DNA from: Acetobacteraceae bacterium
Lineage (GTDB): Bacteria > Pseudomonadota > Alphaproteobacteria > Acetobacterales > Acetobacteraceae
DNA length: 64,000 bases
Reading direction: 5' to 3'
Assembly (NCBI GenBank): GCA_031291725.1
Contig: JARLIM010000035.1
Location: forward strand, 102,711-166,710
Below the pieces are notes generated by a model. That model was not told where the DNA came from and made no database searches. It was given only the letters and a program-made list of their open reading frames with translations. The translations under genes were made by a program, and so were the position numbers. Below, in pieces: positions 47,467 to 56,119 of the stretch (the stretch's first letter is position 1; each line of letters begins with the position of its first letter).

Positions 47467-49035
47467 ATGGCCATGCCAGGGGCGCATGCGATGGGTGAGA
47501 AGCCACTCACCTGGCGGGAATGGCTTGGGTTCATGTCGATGGTGCTCGGCATGTTCATGGCCATCCTGGACATTCAGATCGTCTCCGCCTCGATCTCCGA
47601 GATCCAGGCGGGCTTGTCTGCCAGCCCCGATGAGGTCTCGCGCGTGCAGACCTCCTATCTGATCGCCGAGATCGTGATGATCCCGCTCTCTGGCTGGCTG
47701 TCACGGCTGTGGTCCACCCGCACGCTGTTCACCATCTCGGCGATGGGCTTCACCATCTGCTCCTTCGCCTGCGCGATGGCCGATAACCTGACCACCATGG
47801 TCGTCTTCCGCGCGATGCAGGGCTTCATTGGCGGCGCGATGATCCCCACGGTGTTCGCCACCTCCTTTCTGCTCTTCCCCGGCAAGAAGCGTGCACAGAT
47901 TTCGATCCTGATCGGGCTGACCGCCACACTTGCCCCCACCGTCGGCCCCACCTTGGGCGGCTGGCTGACGCAGGAATTCAGCTGGCATTGGCTGTTCCTG
48001 ATCAACGTGCCGGTGGGTGCCCTGGTGGCGTTCAATGTCTGGAGCTTTCTGGACATCGACAAGGCACACCCGGCCTTGGCCAGGCATTTCGATCTGCTCG
48101 GCCTGATCTTTCTGGCCGCCTTCCTGGGCTCGCTGGAATATGTGCTGGAAGAGGGCAACCGCAATGACTGGTTTGCCGATGCGCTGGTGCGCGACCTCGG
48201 CATCGTCACGGCGGTGGCCAGCGTGCTGTTCTTCTGGCGCATGTTGACCAGACCCGAGCCGCTGGTGGATCTGCGCGCCTTTCGCAACGCCAATTTCGCC
48301 TTTGGCTGCCTGTTCAGCTTCCTCGTCGGCATCGGGCTGTATGGCTCGGTCTATGTCATCCCCCTGTTTCTGGGCCGGGTGCGTGGCTACAACTCGATGC
48401 AAATCGGTGAGACGATGTTCATCACCGGGGCGGCGATGTTCGCCTCCGCCCCGATCATCGGCCGCCTGTCCGGCATTCTCGATTTGCGACGGATGTTGAC
48501 GGCGGGGATGATCACGGTGGGCGTGTCGATCTATCTGCTCGGCAAGCTGACCAATCAGAGCGCCTTCTGGGAACTGGCCCTGCCACAGGCGCTGCGCGGG
48601 GCGGGCACGATGCTGTGCATGCTGCCGGTGAACCAATTGGCGCTCGGCACGCTGCCGCCCTCACAACTGAAGAACGCCTCGGGCCTCTACAATCTGATGC
48701 GCAATCTGGGCGGTGCCATCGGGCTTGCCGCGATCAACACGGTGGCCACCGCGCGCGAGCGGGTGCACACGCTGCATCTCGACGAGCAAGTCACCTGGGC
48801 GCGCGCGGCGGTGGGCAACACCATGATGGGCATGACGCAACTGATGCAGCCGGCTTTCGGCGAGAACACTCAATTGGCGATCCTGAAAAAACTCTCGCTG
48901 ATGGTGGAGCGGGAGTCGCTCACGCTGACCTACAACGATGTCTTTCTGCTCATCGCCGTGATCTATTTCGCAGCTGTTCCGTTGACCCTCTTGCTGCGCA
49001 AACCGGCCGGTCCGGGTGGAGCGGGGGCACATTAG
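47467..49035 (+). CDS. EmrB/QacA-type MFS multidrug efflux transporter (DHA2 family)
   Basis: Encodes 522 aa with 14 predicted membrane helices. Signatures are FMAILDIQIVSASISEIQAGL in helix 1, the motif A region RLWSTRTLFTISA and motif C LAPTVGPTLGGWLTQEFSWHW (quoted as its core GPTLGGWL). It expels hydrophobic drugs by proton antiport with the adjacent membrane fusion protein. Co-directional and two bases behind it. The substrate range cannot be read from sequence. Confidence 0.93.
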   Translation: MAMPGAHAMGEKPLTWREWLGFMSMVLGMFMAILDIQIVSASISEIQAGLSASPDEVSRVQTSYLIAEIVMIPLSGWLSRLWSTRTLFTISAMGFTICSFACAMADNLTTMVVFRAMQGFIGGAMIPTVFATSFLLFPGKKRAQISILIGLTATLAPTVGPTLGGWLTQEFSWHWLFLINVPVGALVAFNVWSFLDIDKAHPALARHFDLLGLIFLAAFLGSLEYVLEEGNRNDWFADALVRDLGIVTAVASVLFFWRMLTRPEPLVDLRAFRNANFAFGCLFSFLVGIGLYGSVYVIPLFLGRVRGYNSMQIGETMFITGAAMFASAPIIGRLSGILDLRRMLTAGMITVGVSIYLLGKLTNQSAFWELALPQALRGAGTMLCMLPVNQLALGTLPPSQLKNASGLYNLMRNLGGAIGLAAINTVATARERVHTLHLDEQVTWARAAVGNTMMGMTQLMQPAFGENTQLAILKKLSLMVERESLTLTYNDVFLLIAVIYFAAVPLTLLLRKPAGPGGAGAH

Positions 49036-49134
49036 AAAGCGGAAACATCGCCTAAGACCGCTTGCCAACCACACAAATCTCTGTCCTCATTTCCGCATAC
49101 CCGCGCCAAGCGGGAGGGCAATTTGGGGGCGATC

Positions 49135-50358
49135 ATGAAAGCATCAGTGCGACTGTTGTTGGCGGCATCGGTGGGGGCAGGGCTTGCCGCACCTGCAATG
49201 GCGGCAGACCCGATCAAGATCGGCGTGATCGCGGAAGCAAGCTCGATCAGCGGCGCTGCCATTCCAAATGCCGCCAAGCTGGCAGCTGATGAAATCAACG
49301 CCGCCGGGGGTGTGAATGGCCGGATGATCGAGATTGTCGAATACGACGATCACAACTCCGCCGCCGACGCCGTGCGTGCCTTCCAGCGCGCCTCCAGCCA
49401 AGATCATGTCAGCGCGGTTATCGCCAGCTATGTCTCGGAAGTGGTGTTGGCGCTGGAGCCGTGGTCGGGCCGGCTGAAACTGCCGATGGTCACGCCCGGT
49501 GCGGCGTCCGACGTCATTTCGCATCGCATTCACGACGATTACGCCGCCAACAAATACACCTTCCATGGCTATATGGCCTCGACCTTCCTGTCTGATTCCG
49601 TCTGCGACGGCATGAAGGCGATTGCCCCGAATCTGGGCTGGAAGAAGGCTGTGGTGGTCAGCGAGGATGCCGCCTGGACGATCCCGCTGGACGAAGAATA
49701 TCTGAAATGCCTGCCGAAAATCGGCATCGATGTCATCGACCATATCCGCATGTCGCCGGACACCACCGATTTCACACCGATCTTCAACAAGATCGAAGGC
49801 GAGAAGCCGGATGTGATGGTGACGGGTATTTCGCATATCGGCGTGCAGCCGACGGTGCAGTGGCATGACCAGCAAGTGCCGATTCCGATGATCGGCATCT
49901 CCTCGCAAGCCACTTCCAGCACCTTCTATAAGGACACCAACGGTGCCGCCGAGGGCGTGATCTATCAGACGATCTCCGCCCCCGACGTGGGCGTGACCCC
50001 CAAGACACTGCCGTTCGTGAAGGCCTATGAAAAGCGCTTCAACATCACGCCTGCGTATTGCGGCTACACCACCTATGACGAGGTGTATTACATCGCCGAC
50101 GCCATCAAGCGCGCCGGCAGCACCGACCCGGATAAGATGGTCGATGCGCTGGAGAAGACCTCCTTTGTCGGCACCATCGGCAAGGTGGAATTCTACGGCA
50201 AGGACAGCCAGTTCACCCACGCCATCAAAGTCAGCCCCGAATATATCGGCGGTATGCTGGTGCAGTGGCAGGGTGGCAAGCAGGTGACGATCTGGCCGAA
50301 CGACATCGCCAACGCCAAGATCAAGTTCCCGGCTTTTGTGAAGACCGGCGGGAACTGA
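49135..50358 (+). CDS. Branched-chain amino-acid type ABC transporter substrate-binding protein
   Basis: Encodes 407 aa. The signal peptide MKASVRLLLAASVGAGLAAP ends at AMA, followed by IKIGVIAEASSISGAAIPNAAKLAADEINAAGG, the LivJ/LivK periplasmic-binding fold (Peripla_BP_6). Permeases and ATPases follow downstream. The ligand may be an amino acid, amide, urea-like or aromatic compound. The start is uncertain: a TTG at 49123 has a strong GGGAGG five bases upstream, whereas the ATG at 49135 gives the cleaner signal peptide. A CCCGC/GCGGG hairpin overlaps that ribosome site. Confidence 0.9.
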   Translation: MKASVRLLLAASVGAGLAAPAMAADPIKIGVIAEASSISGAAIPNAAKLAADEINAAGGVNGRMIEIVEYDDHNSAADAVRAFQRASSQDHVSAVIASYVSEVVLALEPWSGRLKLPMVTPGAASDVISHRIHDDYAANKYTFHGYMASTFLSDSVCDGMKAIAPNLGWKKAVVVSEDAAWTIPLDEEYLKCLPKIGIDVIDHIRMSPDTTDFTPIFNKIEGEKPDVMVTGISHIGVQPTVQWHDQQVPIPMIGISSQATSSTFYKDTNGAAEGVIYQTISAPDVGVTPKTLPFVKAYEKRFNITPAYCGYTTYDEVYYIADAIKRAGSTDPDKMVDALEKTSFVGTIGKVEFYGKDSQFTHAIKVSPEYIGGMLVQWQGGKQVTIWPNDIANAKIKFPAFVKTGGN

Positions 50359-50375
50359 CCCTCGCGCCACCACGA

Positions 50376-50466
50376 CGTCATTGCGAACGAAGCGTGGCAA
50401 TCCAGAAACCCTGGCCGGGCAATCGGCCCCTGGATTGCCGCGTCGCTTTCGCTCCTCGCAATGACG
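50376..50466. repeat. Dispersed palindromic repeat (family 1)
   Basis: The element starts CGTCATTGCGAACGAAGCG and ends with CGCTCCTCGCAATGACG. The two arms are imperfect inverted repeats around a smaller CTGGCCGGGCAATCGG core, with TGGCAATCCAG and CTGGATTGCC also pairing. A second, right-truncated member begins at 63924. Such elements are non-coding, mobile or relic repeats that fold as hairpins. It separates the binding-protein gene from livH and may shape relative expression. Confidence 0.75.
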
Positions 50467-50491
50467 TCCACTTGTTATTGGCAATACCTAA

Positions 50492-51367
50492 ATGAAATTT
50501 CTCCAAATTCTGGTCGATGGCTTTGCGATCAGCAGCCTGTACGGCGTGGGGGCCATCGGCTTTACGCTGATCTTTGGCGTCTCAGGCGTGCTCAACCTCT
50601 CGCATGGCTCGATCATGGTTGCGGCTGCCATCGGCGCTTGGGCGATGGCCGGTGATCTCGGCTTCGGTGCCGTCGGTGGGGCGGCGGGCGGTGTGGCGGT
50701 GGGGGTGGCGCTTGCGCTGATCACCTACACATTGGTGGTTCGCCCGATCCAAACCTCCAGCCGCATCGCGCGAGAGGAGAAGGAGATCTTCGTTCTCACC
50801 GGCACGCTGCTCTGGGGCATCATGGTGCAGGAGGCTTTGGCCTATCTGTTCACCTCCAACCCCAAGACCGTGCGTCCGCTGATAGCAGGCGTGGTCGATA
50901 TTTTCGGCGTGCGCACGCCGACGCAGGAAATTCTGACGGCATTGATCTCCTGGGCGGCCATCGGGCTGCTCTGGCTGCTGGTCAACCGCACCAAGGCGGG
51001 CAAGGTGCTGCTCGCCGCCTCGATCAATCCGCGCGGTCTGACCCTGCTCGGATTTGAACTGCCAACGATCTATTTCTGGGTCTGGGCGCTGTATGGGCTG
51101 CTGGCCGGCGTGGCCGGCGTGCTGCTCGGCTCGTTCCTGGGCGTGTCGTCGGACAATGTGGGTCAGCTGACAGCAAGCGCATTCTCCATCGTCGTCCTTG
51201 GCGGTCTCGGCTCCGTCACCGGCTCGCTGATCGGTGCTTATGTGGTGGGCTATCTGGAGACCATCACCGCCTATTCCGGGGCACCGTCGATCCGCACCGT
51301 GCCGGTTCTGCTGCTGCTTGTGCTGGTGGTCTATATCCGCCCGCAAGGCTTGATGGGGCGACGCTGA
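50492..51367 (+). CDS. livH: Branched-chain amino-acid type ABC permease LivH
   Basis: Encodes 291 aa with about eight membrane helices. The LivH signature is visible: GVGAIGFTLIFGVSGVLNLSHGS near the start, and a C-terminal SIVVLGGLGSVTGSLIGAYVVG followed by YIRPQGLMGRR. It forms the translocation channel with LivM. TGATG junction with livM. Confidence 0.92.
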   Translation: MKFLQILVDGFAISSLYGVGAIGFTLIFGVSGVLNLSHGSIMVAAAIGAWAMAGDLGFGAVGGAAGGVAVGVALALITYTLVVRPIQTSSRIAREEKEIFVLTGTLLWGIMVQEALAYLFTSNPKTVRPLIAGVVDIFGVRTPTQEILTALISWAAIGLLWLLVNRTKAGKVLLAASINPRGLTLLGFELPTIYFWVWALYGLLAGVAGVLLGSFLGVSSDNVGQLTASAFSIVVLGGLGSVTGSLIGAYVVGYLETITAYSGAPSIRTVPVLLLLVLVVYIRPQGLMGRR

Positions 51368-52281
51368 TGTTGAAATCAAAGACATTCCCTTCGCTGGTGG
51401 GCATTCTGCTCCTGCTGGCGCTGCTGCCCTTCGGCGTCTCCGGCTACATCCTCGGTCTGCTCACGCTGGGCTATTACACAGCCGTGTTTGCGATGTCGTG
51501 GGATCTGCTGTTTGGCTTCGCAGGTGAGGTGAACTTCGGCCCCAGCTTTCTGATCGGCGTGGGTGCCTACACGGCGGGCCTGCTGAACCATTACTATACC
51601 TGGCCGATCTGGGCCTGTGTGATCTCGGGCGGGGCGATGAGCATCATCGCGGGCCTGTTGCTGGCCGTGCCCGCCTTGCGGCTGAAGGGGCCGTATTTCG
51701 GCCTCGTCACGCTGGTGGCGGTGCTGATGTTGCAGAACTTCATCGTGCTGTTCGCGGGCATCACCGGTGGTGAAATCGGACTCGATCTGCCAGACGTGCT
51801 GGCGGTCGATGACGGCAGCAATTACTGGATCGCGCTGGCGTTCATGGGGGTGTCCGGACTGATCCTGTTCGGGCTGTCGCGCTCGGCGGTGGGGCTGATT
51901 TTGCAGGCGTCCGGTCAGGATGCGGTGCAGGCGGGCGCACTCGGCTTCAACGTGACCAAACACAAGCTGGCCGCCTTCTGCATCTCGGCTTTGTTCTCCG
52001 GCCTGTCGGGGGCGATGCTGATCTTCTACGAGGGCACGGTCTCGGTCGGCACCGTGGTCGATATCGCCGTGGGCGTTCAGGTGATCATCGCCGCCGTGCT
52101 CGGGGGCAGGCGGACCATTCTGGGGGCTGCCTTGGGCGCTGTCTTCCTGATCGGCATGGGCGAAATGCTGCGTCCGCTCGGCGAGGCCTCCACCTTCGTT
52201 GTCTCGGCGATCGCGCTGGTGACGATTATGTTTGTGCCGGGTGGTTTCCTCGGCGCGCTGCTGCATGGCGAGAAGCGATAA
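51367..52281 (+). CDS. livM: Branched-chain amino-acid type ABC permease LivM
   Basis: Encodes 304 aa, strongly hydrophobic. LivM signatures are AMSWDLLFGFAGEVNFGPS, PALRLKGPYFGLVTLV, the cytoplasmic loop GQDAVQAGALGFNVTKHKL, and AAVLGGRRTILGAALGAV. The start shares a base with the livH stop. The fused ATPase gene follows after three bases. Confidence 0.92.
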   Translation: MLKSKTFPSLVGILLLLALLPFGVSGYILGLLTLGYYTAVFAMSWDLLFGFAGEVNFGPSFLIGVGAYTAGLLNHYYTWPIWACVISGGAMSIIAGLLLAVPALRLKGPYFGLVTLVAVLMLQNFIVLFAGITGGEIGLDLPDVLAVDDGSNYWIALAFMGVSGLILFGLSRSAVGLILQASGQDAVQAGALGFNVTKHKLAAFCISALFSGLSGAMLIFYEGTVSVGTVVDIAVGVQVIIAAVLGGRRTILGAALGAVFLIGMGEMLRPLGEASTFVVSAIALVTIMFVPGGFLGALLHGEKR

Positions 52282-52284
52282 CAC

Positions 52285-53745
52285 ATGAAAAACCTTCTCG
52301 AAGTCACCGGCCTCACCAAGCGTTTCGGCGGGCTGGTGGCTGTGAAAGACATGCATCTCACCATCCAGGGTGGTGAGATCCTCGGCCTCATCGGGCCGAA
52401 CGGCTCCGGCAAATCCACCGTGATGAAGCTCATCATGGGCATCGAGCGTCCCAATGCGGGCAGCGTGAAAATCGATGGCGAGGAAGTCGCCGGCCTGGCG
52501 TCGCACCAGATCGCGCGCAAGGGTGTCGGCATCGTCTTCCAGCATTCGCGGCCGCTGCATCGTCAGACGGTGCTGGAGAACATCAAGCTTGCCTTGTTGC
52601 CCGACTCGCTGTTGCAACTCTTCGCCGCCGCCCATGTGGAAGAGCGCGCGCATGAGATCGCGCGGCGCGTGCATCTCGATCACGTCGTCAACCGCCTGCC
52701 CGGCACCCTGCCCTTTGCCGATCTGCGGCGGTTGGAACTGGCACGCGCCATTGCCCGCAATCCGAAAGTCGTCCTCGTCGATGAGCCCTTCGCGGGGCTG
52801 ACCGCGCCGGAAGTGGCCGATTTCTCCAACCTCATCGCCTCCTTCCGCGAAGAGGGCCATGCGGTGCTGCTGGTCGATCACAACGTCAAGGGTGTGGCCA
52901 ATCTGTCCGATCGCATTCTGGCGATGTACCTGGGTGAGTTCATCACCGAGGGCAGTGCCGAGGATGTGATGCGCAACGAGACCGTGCGTCGCGTCTATCT
53001 CGGCGGCGCCATCGGTCATGCCGCCCGCCCCGAGGCTCCGGAAATGCGCGACGAGTTGCTGCGCGTGGAAAATGTCTCGGTTTTCTATGGCAAGGCGCAG
53101 GCGCTGGAAGATGTGTCGCTGCATGTGGGGCGCGGCGAGTTTGTCTCTGTCGTCGGCTTGAACGGCGCCGGCAAAACCACTCTGTTCAACGCAATCTCCT
53201 CCCTGGTGCCGAGCACCGGCGTGGTCAGCTTCGATGGCGCGGATCTGGACGGCAAAACCGCTGGCCAAATCGCGCGCGGTGGCATCGTGCAATGCCCGGA
53301 AAGCCGGGAATTGTTCGGCGAGATGTCGGTGCGGGAGAATCTCGATCTCGGCGGCCATCATCTGCCCACCGAGGAAGCGCACCAGCGGTTGGAATGGCTG
53401 CTCGATCTGTTCCCCATTCTGAAAACCCGCGCCGGCCAAGACGCGCGCACCCTCTCCGGCGGCGAGCAGCAAATGCTCACCATCGCCCGCGCCTTGATGA
53501 TGAAGCCGCGCCTGCTGATCCTGGACGAACCCACGCTCGGCCTCGCCCCGGTCATTCTCGAACAACTCTCCAAGGCCTTGGAGACGTTGCGGCAGACCAC
53601 CGACATCACCGTTCTGCTGGGCGAACAGAACGTCACCTTTGCTTTGCCGCACGCCGATCGGGTGTATGTTCTGGAGCATGGCCGTTTCGTGTGGGAAGGC
53701 CCACCCGACCGGTTCGCCACTGAAGCCGGAGCACAGTTCCTGTGA
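52285..53745 (+). CDS. Fused LivG-LivF ABC ATPase (two nucleotide-binding domains in one chain)
   Basis: Encodes 486 aa. The LivG-like half spans 1-250 with Walker A GPNGSGKST at 37-45 and Walker B VVLVDEPFAGLT. The LivF-like half spans about 255-486 with Walker A GLNGAGKTT at 291-299, signature LSGGEQQM and Walker B LLILDEPTLGLAP. These are normally separate proteins of 255 and 235 aa. In the first half the signature is LPFADLRR at 142-149 instead of LSGGQ or LSYGQ, so one of the two ATP sites is probably degenerate. It powers the LivHM importer and overlaps the next gene by four bases (GTGA). Confidence 0.92.
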   Translation: MKNLLEVTGLTKRFGGLVAVKDMHLTIQGGEILGLIGPNGSGKSTVMKLIMGIERPNAGSVKIDGEEVAGLASHQIARKGVGIVFQHSRPLHRQTVLENIKLALLPDSLLQLFAAAHVEERAHEIARRVHLDHVVNRLPGTLPFADLRRLELARAIARNPKVVLVDEPFAGLTAPEVADFSNLIASFREEGHAVLLVDHNVKGVANLSDRILAMYLGEFITEGSAEDVMRNETVRRVYLGGAIGHAARPEAPEMRDELLRVENVSVFYGKAQALEDVSLHVGRGEFVSVVGLNGAGKTTLFNAISSLVPSTGVVSFDGADLDGKTAGQIARGGIVQCPESRELFGEMSVRENLDLGGHHLPTEEAHQRLEWLLDLFPILKTRAGQDARTLSGGEQQMLTIARALMMKPRLLILDEPTLGLAPVILEQLSKALETLRQTTDITVLLGEQNVTFALPHADRVYVLEHGRFVWEGPPDRFATEAGAQFL

Positions 53746-54863
53746 TCGATTCTCGCGTCGAAGCCGCCCGCCTTGCCGCTGGCCTTCCCGGTGTTGCCGT
53801 CATCTCCGGCACCGCCGACAGCATTCTGCACAGCGGGGCCTATGGGCTGCGCGGCGATGTGCCGATGACCCTCAACAGCGTCGGCCGCATTGCCTCCATG
53901 ACCAAGGCCATCGTCTCGGCCACCGCCTTGCGTCTGGTGGCGCAGGGGCTGTTGACCCTGGATGAGCCAATCTGTCGCCTCGTGCCGGAACTCAGCGCGC
54001 CGATGATCCTCACCGGCTTTTCCGAGTCCGGGGTGCCCATCCTGCACGCCGCCGCACGGGCGATCACGCTGCGCCATCTGCTCACCCACAGCGCCGGTCT
54101 GGCCTATGACACCTGGAGCCCGGATGTTCAGCGCTATCTCAAGCAGTTGGGCCGCGGCCGCATGCCCGCCGATTCGGAGGAGTTGCGCACCTACCCGCTG
54201 CTGTTCGAGCCGGGCACGCGCTGGAATTACGGCATCAACATCGAAATCGTGGGCCTGGCCATCGAACGCGCGGCGGGCCGCCCGCTGGCCGAGCTGGTGG
54301 CCGATGAGATCACCATTCCGCTTGAGATGGCCGACACCTCCTTCCTGCCCGGCCCCGAGCACGTCTCCCGCCTGATCCCACTCGGCAAGCGCGGTGCCGA
54401 TGGGCGGATCACGCCGATGGATGTGCCGGTGCCCACCAGCCTGCCCTTCGTCTATGGCGGCGGCAATCTGTTCTCCACCGCGCCGGATTACCTCCGCTTC
54501 CTGCAAGCCGTCATGCGCGGCGATCTGCTGCCGGCCGCACTTCAGGCCGAATTCCTCCGCCCGCAACTCCCCGCCGCCCCCGAAATCGGCGTGCTGCGCA
54601 GCGTCGATCCGCGCTCCAACGATTGCGACCTGTTCGCCGGCCAGCCCGCCAGTTGGAGCCTCGGCTTCCTGATGAACACCCAACCCACCCCGCAAGGCCG
54701 CAGCGCGTTCAGCCATTGCTGGGCCGGGATCAACAATTCCTATTACTGGATGGACCTCACCCGTGGCACCTGCGGCGTGGTGATGGCCCAATTGCTGCCC
54801 TTCGCCGATCCGGGCGCGATCGGCCTGCTGGCTGAATATGAGTCTGCCATCAACGGCCTCTGA
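53742..54863 (+). CDS. Serine hydrolase of the beta-lactamase / class C fold
   Basis: Encodes 373 aa from a GTG start that overlaps the ATPase stop. Catalytic SxxK is SMTK with Ser52 and Lys55, and the second tyrosine motif is WNYGINIE. The HSAGLAYD and EPGTRWNYG segments match the beta-lactamase (PF00144) family of esterases, D-aminopeptidases and lactonases. No signal peptide is present, so it is cytosolic. Translational coupling to an importer operon suggests that it hydrolyses an imported amide or ester; this is inference. Clinical beta-lactamase activity is not implied. Confidence 0.88.
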   Translation: MIDSRVEAARLAAGLPGVAVISGTADSILHSGAYGLRGDVPMTLNSVGRIASMTKAIVSATALRLVAQGLLTLDEPICRLVPELSAPMILTGFSESGVPILHAAARAITLRHLLTHSAGLAYDTWSPDVQRYLKQLGRGRMPADSEELRTYPLLFEPGTRWNYGINIEIVGLAIERAAGRPLAELVADEITIPLEMADTSFLPGPEHVSRLIPLGKRGADGRITPMDVPVPTSLPFVYGGGNLFSTAPDYLRFLQAVMRGDLLPAALQAEFLRPQLPAAPEIGVLRSVDPRSNDCDLFAGQPASWSLGFLMNTQPTPQGRSAFSHCWAGINNSYYWMDLTRGTCGVVMAQLLPFADPGAIGLLAEYESAINGL

Positions 54864-54947
54864 CCACCCCACTCGGGTGCGATTCCGGCGGAATTGCACC
54901 CAGAGCGGCGCCATTTGATAATGACCCGGAACGTTTTGATGGCCTTT

Positions 54948-55556
54948 CTACGCCAGCGCCCAAAGCCGTTTTAAGTCGTCTCGCGCGCGTTCCAGCCGCT
55001 TCTCCCGCCGCGCCCAGCTGATCACCCCGCGCGGGAGTGGAATCTTGTAGGTCTCCGGCTCCGGTTCCGGCTTGCGCGGCTTGCGAGATTTGGGCGGACG
55101 CGGCGGTGTTGCCACCCACGCAATGTCATCAACGCCCAAAGCCCGCAAAAGCGGCCGCAACACACGACGCGTTTGGGGGTACGATTCCAGCATCGCCGCC
55201 AGCTCTGGCTCGGTCGTCAGCAGATGCACGAGCTGCGAGCGATATCCCATCGCCCGATACCCAACCGCTCCCACGAGCCACCCAAATGTCCGAGGAAGGC
55301 GGAGTCCACGCTCCGCCTGGGAGACAGACCCCCTCTGTCCGCCCCCCCGCGCAGGCCAACACCGCAATTTACCCGCGCGAAACCGCACCAGCATCCGCTC
55401 AAACCGCGCGAAGATCTGTCCAGTGCGCTGGTAGAGCGCCATGGCGTGTAGCGCCTCCAATCCCCACGTGCCCAGCAAAGACCGCAGCCCAGCCAAAATC
55501 ATCCGCAGTCGCGCGGGGATGTCGGGCACAGAGTGTAGGGCGGGGACGAGATCCAT
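54948..55556 (-). CDS. Hypothetical protein, 202 aa, basic with Pro/Lys linker
   Basis: Not recognised. The N-terminal 140 residues are Arg/Leu-rich and predicted helical (RLRMILAGLRSLLGTWGLEAL, LVHLLTTEPELAAMLES); a Pro/Lys/Arg linker follows (PPRPPKSRKPRKPEPEP), then a basic helix ending in RDDLKRLWALA. No signal peptide or membrane helix. It lies alone on the minus strand between the Liv operon and an AT-rich gap. Codon use looks native. Confidence that it is translated is moderate. Confidence 0.55.
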   Translation of the reverse strand: MDLVPALHSVPDIPARLRMILAGLRSLLGTWGLEALHAMALYQRTGQIFARFERMLVRFRAGKLRCWPARGGGQRGSVSQAERGLRLPRTFGWLVGAVGYRAMGYRSQLVHLLTTEPELAAMLESYPQTRRVLRPLLRALGVDDIAWVATPPRPPKSRKPRKPEPEPETYKIPLPRGVISWARREKRLERARDDLKRLWALA

Positions 55557-56119
55557 CCGGAAGTATAAACGATAACCCCGGCATGGCGGTCAATGTAAAT
55601 CGACGTCAAAAATCCGTCATGGCTGCGGGCATGAAGTTGGCAATGGCCAGCTGGCGTGGGCCGACACCCCTGCCATCCCGTCAGTGTGTGCAGACATGAT
55701 GGCGAAACATGGAATGCCTGACGGAGCATTCTGACACCGCCTTCCATTTCGCCCGACACCGCACCCGCATGAAGAATAAAACCATATATGAAATAACCAA
55801 ATTTTAATATTTTTATGAAGAAAATTTTAAATTCGCGCTCCACACATATCCACAGGCAGAATATTTCTGCATTCGTATATGTATTTCATAATTTACAACC
55901 ATAATTCAATCAGATTTCAATTAACAATATCCGATTTATAATTATTATAAACTTCAAAGTTAACTCGTTTTGTAAATACATTCTGTTTTTGATTTTTTGT
56001 TGCAATTATATACATATTGGCGGATTTTTGCCGATTTTTTAATACTTTTTATCAATCCAATCTTTTGCCACTCGTTCGATTTCGATATATTTTCGGTAAT
56101 CGTTCTGAAGGACAAGACA
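55557..56119. other. Gene-free stretch including a very AT-rich block
   Basis: 563 bases with no convincing gene. From about 55770 to 56090 the DNA is mostly A and T with long T/A runs, in sharp contrast to the GC-rich surroundings. It ends at the start of the PEP-CTERM gene and may hold its promoter (several TATAAT-like strings). Such a block often marks horizontally acquired or nucleoid-silenced DNA. Confidence 0.6.

Noticed and set aside
51376..53679. A 767-codon minus-strand open frame over livM and the fused ATPase
   Set aside because: It lies opposite two clearly real genes, has shadow composition (His, Gln, Arg, Asp) and no motif or ribosome site.
54864..54947. Possible IS21-type terminal repeat relic (AATTGCACCC / AATGACCCGG strings)
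   Set aside because: Only two short imperfect matches, no transposase gene and no target-site duplication visible; too weak to annotate.
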